The notes under the pieces were generated by a model. It was not told the origin of the DNA and searched no databases. It was given only the letters and a program-made list of their open reading frames with translations. A DNA stretch of 36,038 bases from Piscirickettsiaceae bacterium (GTDB lineage: Bacteria > Pseudomonadota > Gammaproteobacteria > Thiomicrospirales > Thiomicrospiraceae): assembly GCA_027019045.1 (NCBI GenBank), contig JALUXI010000236.1, positions 1-36,038 on the forward strand, written 5' to 3'. Position numbers and translations under genes: made by a program. How positions within the stretch are numbered: position 1 is the stretch's first letter; the number at the start of each line of letters is the position of its first letter. Below are positions 34,981 to 36,038 of the stretch, in pieces.

Positions 34981-35140
34981 GAGAGATTTGCACGAGTGGG
35001 ACGCGAGAGAAAAAAGAGATAAAATTACTCGAATCGAGGCTGAAAACACAGGGAATAGCCCGCTATTGCCAAGTTTGTCAACGAAGAGTCGGGGAATTTT
35101 AGCCTTTTTTATCCGTGTAACCATCTCGTGCAAAGCTCTC
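34981..35140. mobile_element. 160-bp miniature inverted-repeat element (long form)
   Basis: Terminal repeats GAGAGATTTGCACGAG (34981-34996) and the complement of GAGAGCTTTGCACGAG (35125-35140), one mismatch. The flanks TATAT and TATAC suggest a 5-bp target duplication with one later change. Its two end parts match those of the 84-bp element nearly base for base; the middle of about 76 bp (from about 35014) is absent there. The middle contains small hairpins (GGGAATAG/CTATTGCC) but no coding sequence. The parent insertion sequence was not identified. Confidence 0.82.
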
Positions 35141-35180
35141 TATACACCAAAACACAGATACATCTCACCCTCTCACTTTA

Positions 35181-35615
35181 TCAAGCTTGACTGTCCATAA
35201 TTAACCCTTTTGCATTAGAAGGACTATTTTGTTGTGACAAATAAGACTTAGCCTGTTGAATTCTTTCTAAATATTGCGTTAGATTCTTAGAAATTTTCAA
35301 AGCCTCTTCCGAAGGAATTTGACGAATGAGTTTTCCAGATTGCTCATCCTGGATTTTAATCACGACCTGATGCGTGCTATCGTCCACTTCAAAACGAAGG
35401 TGTGTTTGAGAAACTTTTAAAATATCATTTAATTGATTAAAACCCTTTCTCACGCCTTCAATAGAGTCTTGTAACATCTTTGTATTCGATGTTTGCTCAC
35501 CCAGCGTTTGACTAGATGAAATATCCATAACCCCCTGTTGGCCACTTTCAGATAGATGAGGTGATTGAGTATGAGATATCCCATGACTTGTCGTCGATGT
35601 TCTAATTGCCTCCAT
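35181..35615 (-). CDS. flaG: Flagellar protein FlaG
   Basis: A 144-residue FlaG-family protein. The conserved domain covers about residues 70-130 (LRFEVDDSTHQVVIKIQDEQSGKLIRQIPSEEAL) after a Ser/Thr/Gln-rich N-terminus. FlaG affects filament length in Vibrio, Pseudomonas and Campylobacter; how is not settled. ATG at 35615 has AGGAGG 5 nt upstream; a longer frame from 35687 would extend into promoter-like DNA and was rejected. A possible weak promoter (TTGCTG, 17 nt, GATAAA) lies between this gene and the flagellin terminator. Confidence 0.92.
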   Translation of the reverse strand: MEAIRTSTTSHGISHTQSPHLSESGQQGVMDISSSQTLGEQTSNTKMLQDSIEGVRKGFNQLNDILKVSQTHLRFEVDDSTHQVVIKIQDEQSGKLIRQIPSEEALKISKNLTQYLERIQQAKSYLSQQNSPSNAKGLIMDSQA

Positions 35616-35704
35616 TTGCCCCTCCTCAAAAATTTCAAAGATTACACTTTTTATCTTTATTGTAAGTATTTTCAGCAAGATAGACAAATTTTAAAGCAAA
35701 AAAA

Positions 35705-35732
35705 AACGGTAAGGACTGCGTCGCTTACCGTT
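35705..35732 (-). terminator. Strong rho-independent terminator after the flagellin gene
   Basis: AACGGTAAG (35705-35713) pairs perfectly with CTTACCGTT (35724-35732) around a 10-nt loop, and the - strand continues into nine T residues (35706-35698). It lies 200 nt after the flagellin stop and before flaG. Confidence 0.9.
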
Positions 35733-35932
35733 AACACACAAGGGAAACCCTTAAATAACATCGAGAGCTGAGCTGACTCTAAAGCCAACCAGGCATCTTC
35801 TTGTTATCAGAAAATATTATCCAACATAAAAGCTGTTAGGTAAATCTATTTTCCATCAGGACTGGAGATTTTGGCAAAATTCCCAGTCCTGCTTGATATT
35901 TTTTAAAATGCTAGCGATTTTTTAAAGTTAAC
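35733..35932 (-). other. Long structured 3' untranslated region of the flagellin transcript
   Basis: About 200 nt with no plausible gene lie between the flagellin stop (35933) and the strong terminator. On the - strand it can form CAGGACTGG/CCAGTCCTG (35857-35891), then a branched region closed by TAACA/TGTTA with GCC/GGC and AGAG/CTCT hairpins inside (about 35756-35808), then AAGGG/CCCTT. It may stabilise the abundant flagellin mRNA or yield a small RNA; this is inference. Confidence 0.4.
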
Positions 35933-36038
35933 CTACTTTAACAACTGCATCACATTCTGTGACTGTTTATTCGCTTGAGACAACATGCTCATCCCCGCTT
36001 GTTGCAATACTTGTGTCTTGGCAAGTGCCGCACTCTCT
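35933..36038 (-). CDS. fliC: Flagellin C-terminus (partial)
   Basis: The last 34 residues of a flagellin, ending in a TAG stop at 35933; the rest lies beyond the right edge. ESAALAKTQVLQQAGMSMLS followed by QANKQSQNVMQLLK is the typical conserved D0 helix of bacterial flagellins (QVLQQAG, AN, Q, LLK). It forms the filament core. Whether there are several flagellin genes cannot be seen. Confidence 0.92.
   Translation of the reverse strand, partial: ESAALAKTQVLQQAGMSMLSQANKQSQNVMQLLK

Noticed and set aside
34892-35200. 102-residue open frame on the + strand between fliD and flaG
   Set aside because: It runs through the 160-bp miniature element and its flanks, has no ribosome site or recognisable domain, and overlaps the flaG 3' end.
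35720-35815. On the + strand, ACACACAAGGGAAACC followed by GACTCTAAAGCC resembles the c-di-GMP-I (GEMM) riboswitch core
   Set aside because: The match is partial (13 of 16 in the first block), the GGC/GCC pairing of the aptamer is lost, the spacing is off, and the strand points into the antisense of the flagellin gene with no target gene.
1-36038. CRISPR arrays, tRNA or rRNA genes, prophage or defence genes
   Set aside because: None seen: there are no regularly spaced repeats, no cloverleaf with a usable anticodon, and no such protein families among the open frames.

Overview
This window is one end of a large polar-flagellum and chemotaxis locus from a gammaproteobacterium with fairly AT-rich DNA. 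The gene content (FleQ/FleS/FleR regulators, FlhF/FlhG, FliA, CheZ, FliT) and order are of the Pseudomonas/Vibrio single-polar-flagellum type. Linkage of motA-motB and a chemoreceptor between fliK and fliL, and the general protein style, would fit a sulfur-oxidiser such as the Thiomicrospira/Hydrogenovibrio group, but that is a guess.

Layout, left to right. Positions 1-3132 (+ strand): a three-gene copper module made of an OprC/NosA-type TonB-dependent copper receptor (5' end outside the window), a membrane-anchored SCO1/SenC protein and a periplasmic PCu(A)C copper chaperone. A bidirectional terminator at 3183-3214 separates it from everything else, which is on the - strand and is transcribed right to left. 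From the right edge: the C-terminus of a flagellin, flaG, fliD-fliS-fliT, fleQ-fleS-fleR, fliE-F-G-H-I-J, fliK, a short chemoreceptor-like gene, motA-motB, fliL-M-N-O-P-Q-R, flhB-flhA-flhF-flhG, fliA, cheY, cheZ, cheA and cheW. Many junctions are 1-11 nt overlaps, so translation is probably coupled.

Regulation can be read in unusual detail. A sigma-70 promoter with a perfect 10-bp dyad precedes fleQ. Sigma-54 sites (TGGCAC-N5-TTGC type) precede fliE, fliK and cheA. Sigma-28 sites (TAAAG-N-CGATA type) precede fliD and, unexpectedly, fliE as a second tandem promoter. Terminators lie after the flagellin gene, after flaG, between cheY and cheZ, and after cheW. This is the standard hierarchy (FleQ, then sigma-54 genes, then FliA, then late genes), with some local twists.

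The most interesting points are these. (1) A 167-bp IS5-like miniature element with 17-bp inverted repeats and CTAG target duplications has inserted into the 3' end of motB. Removing it in silico restores an 11-residue tail and normal operon spacing to fliL. (2) A FleQ homologue begins directly at its AAA+ domain, and the two arginines used by FleQ/FlrA to bind c-di-GMP are replaced. (3) Two related miniature elements, one an internal deletion of the other, lie between fliD and flaG. (4) CheA carries a duplicated 45-residue linker unit whose two copies differ almost only at synonymous sites. (5) A sensor-less chemoreceptor-like protein with a short return helix is encoded between fliK and motA. 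I do not see a wholly new multi-gene system here. The novelty is in regulation, small mobile elements and individual protein architectures.
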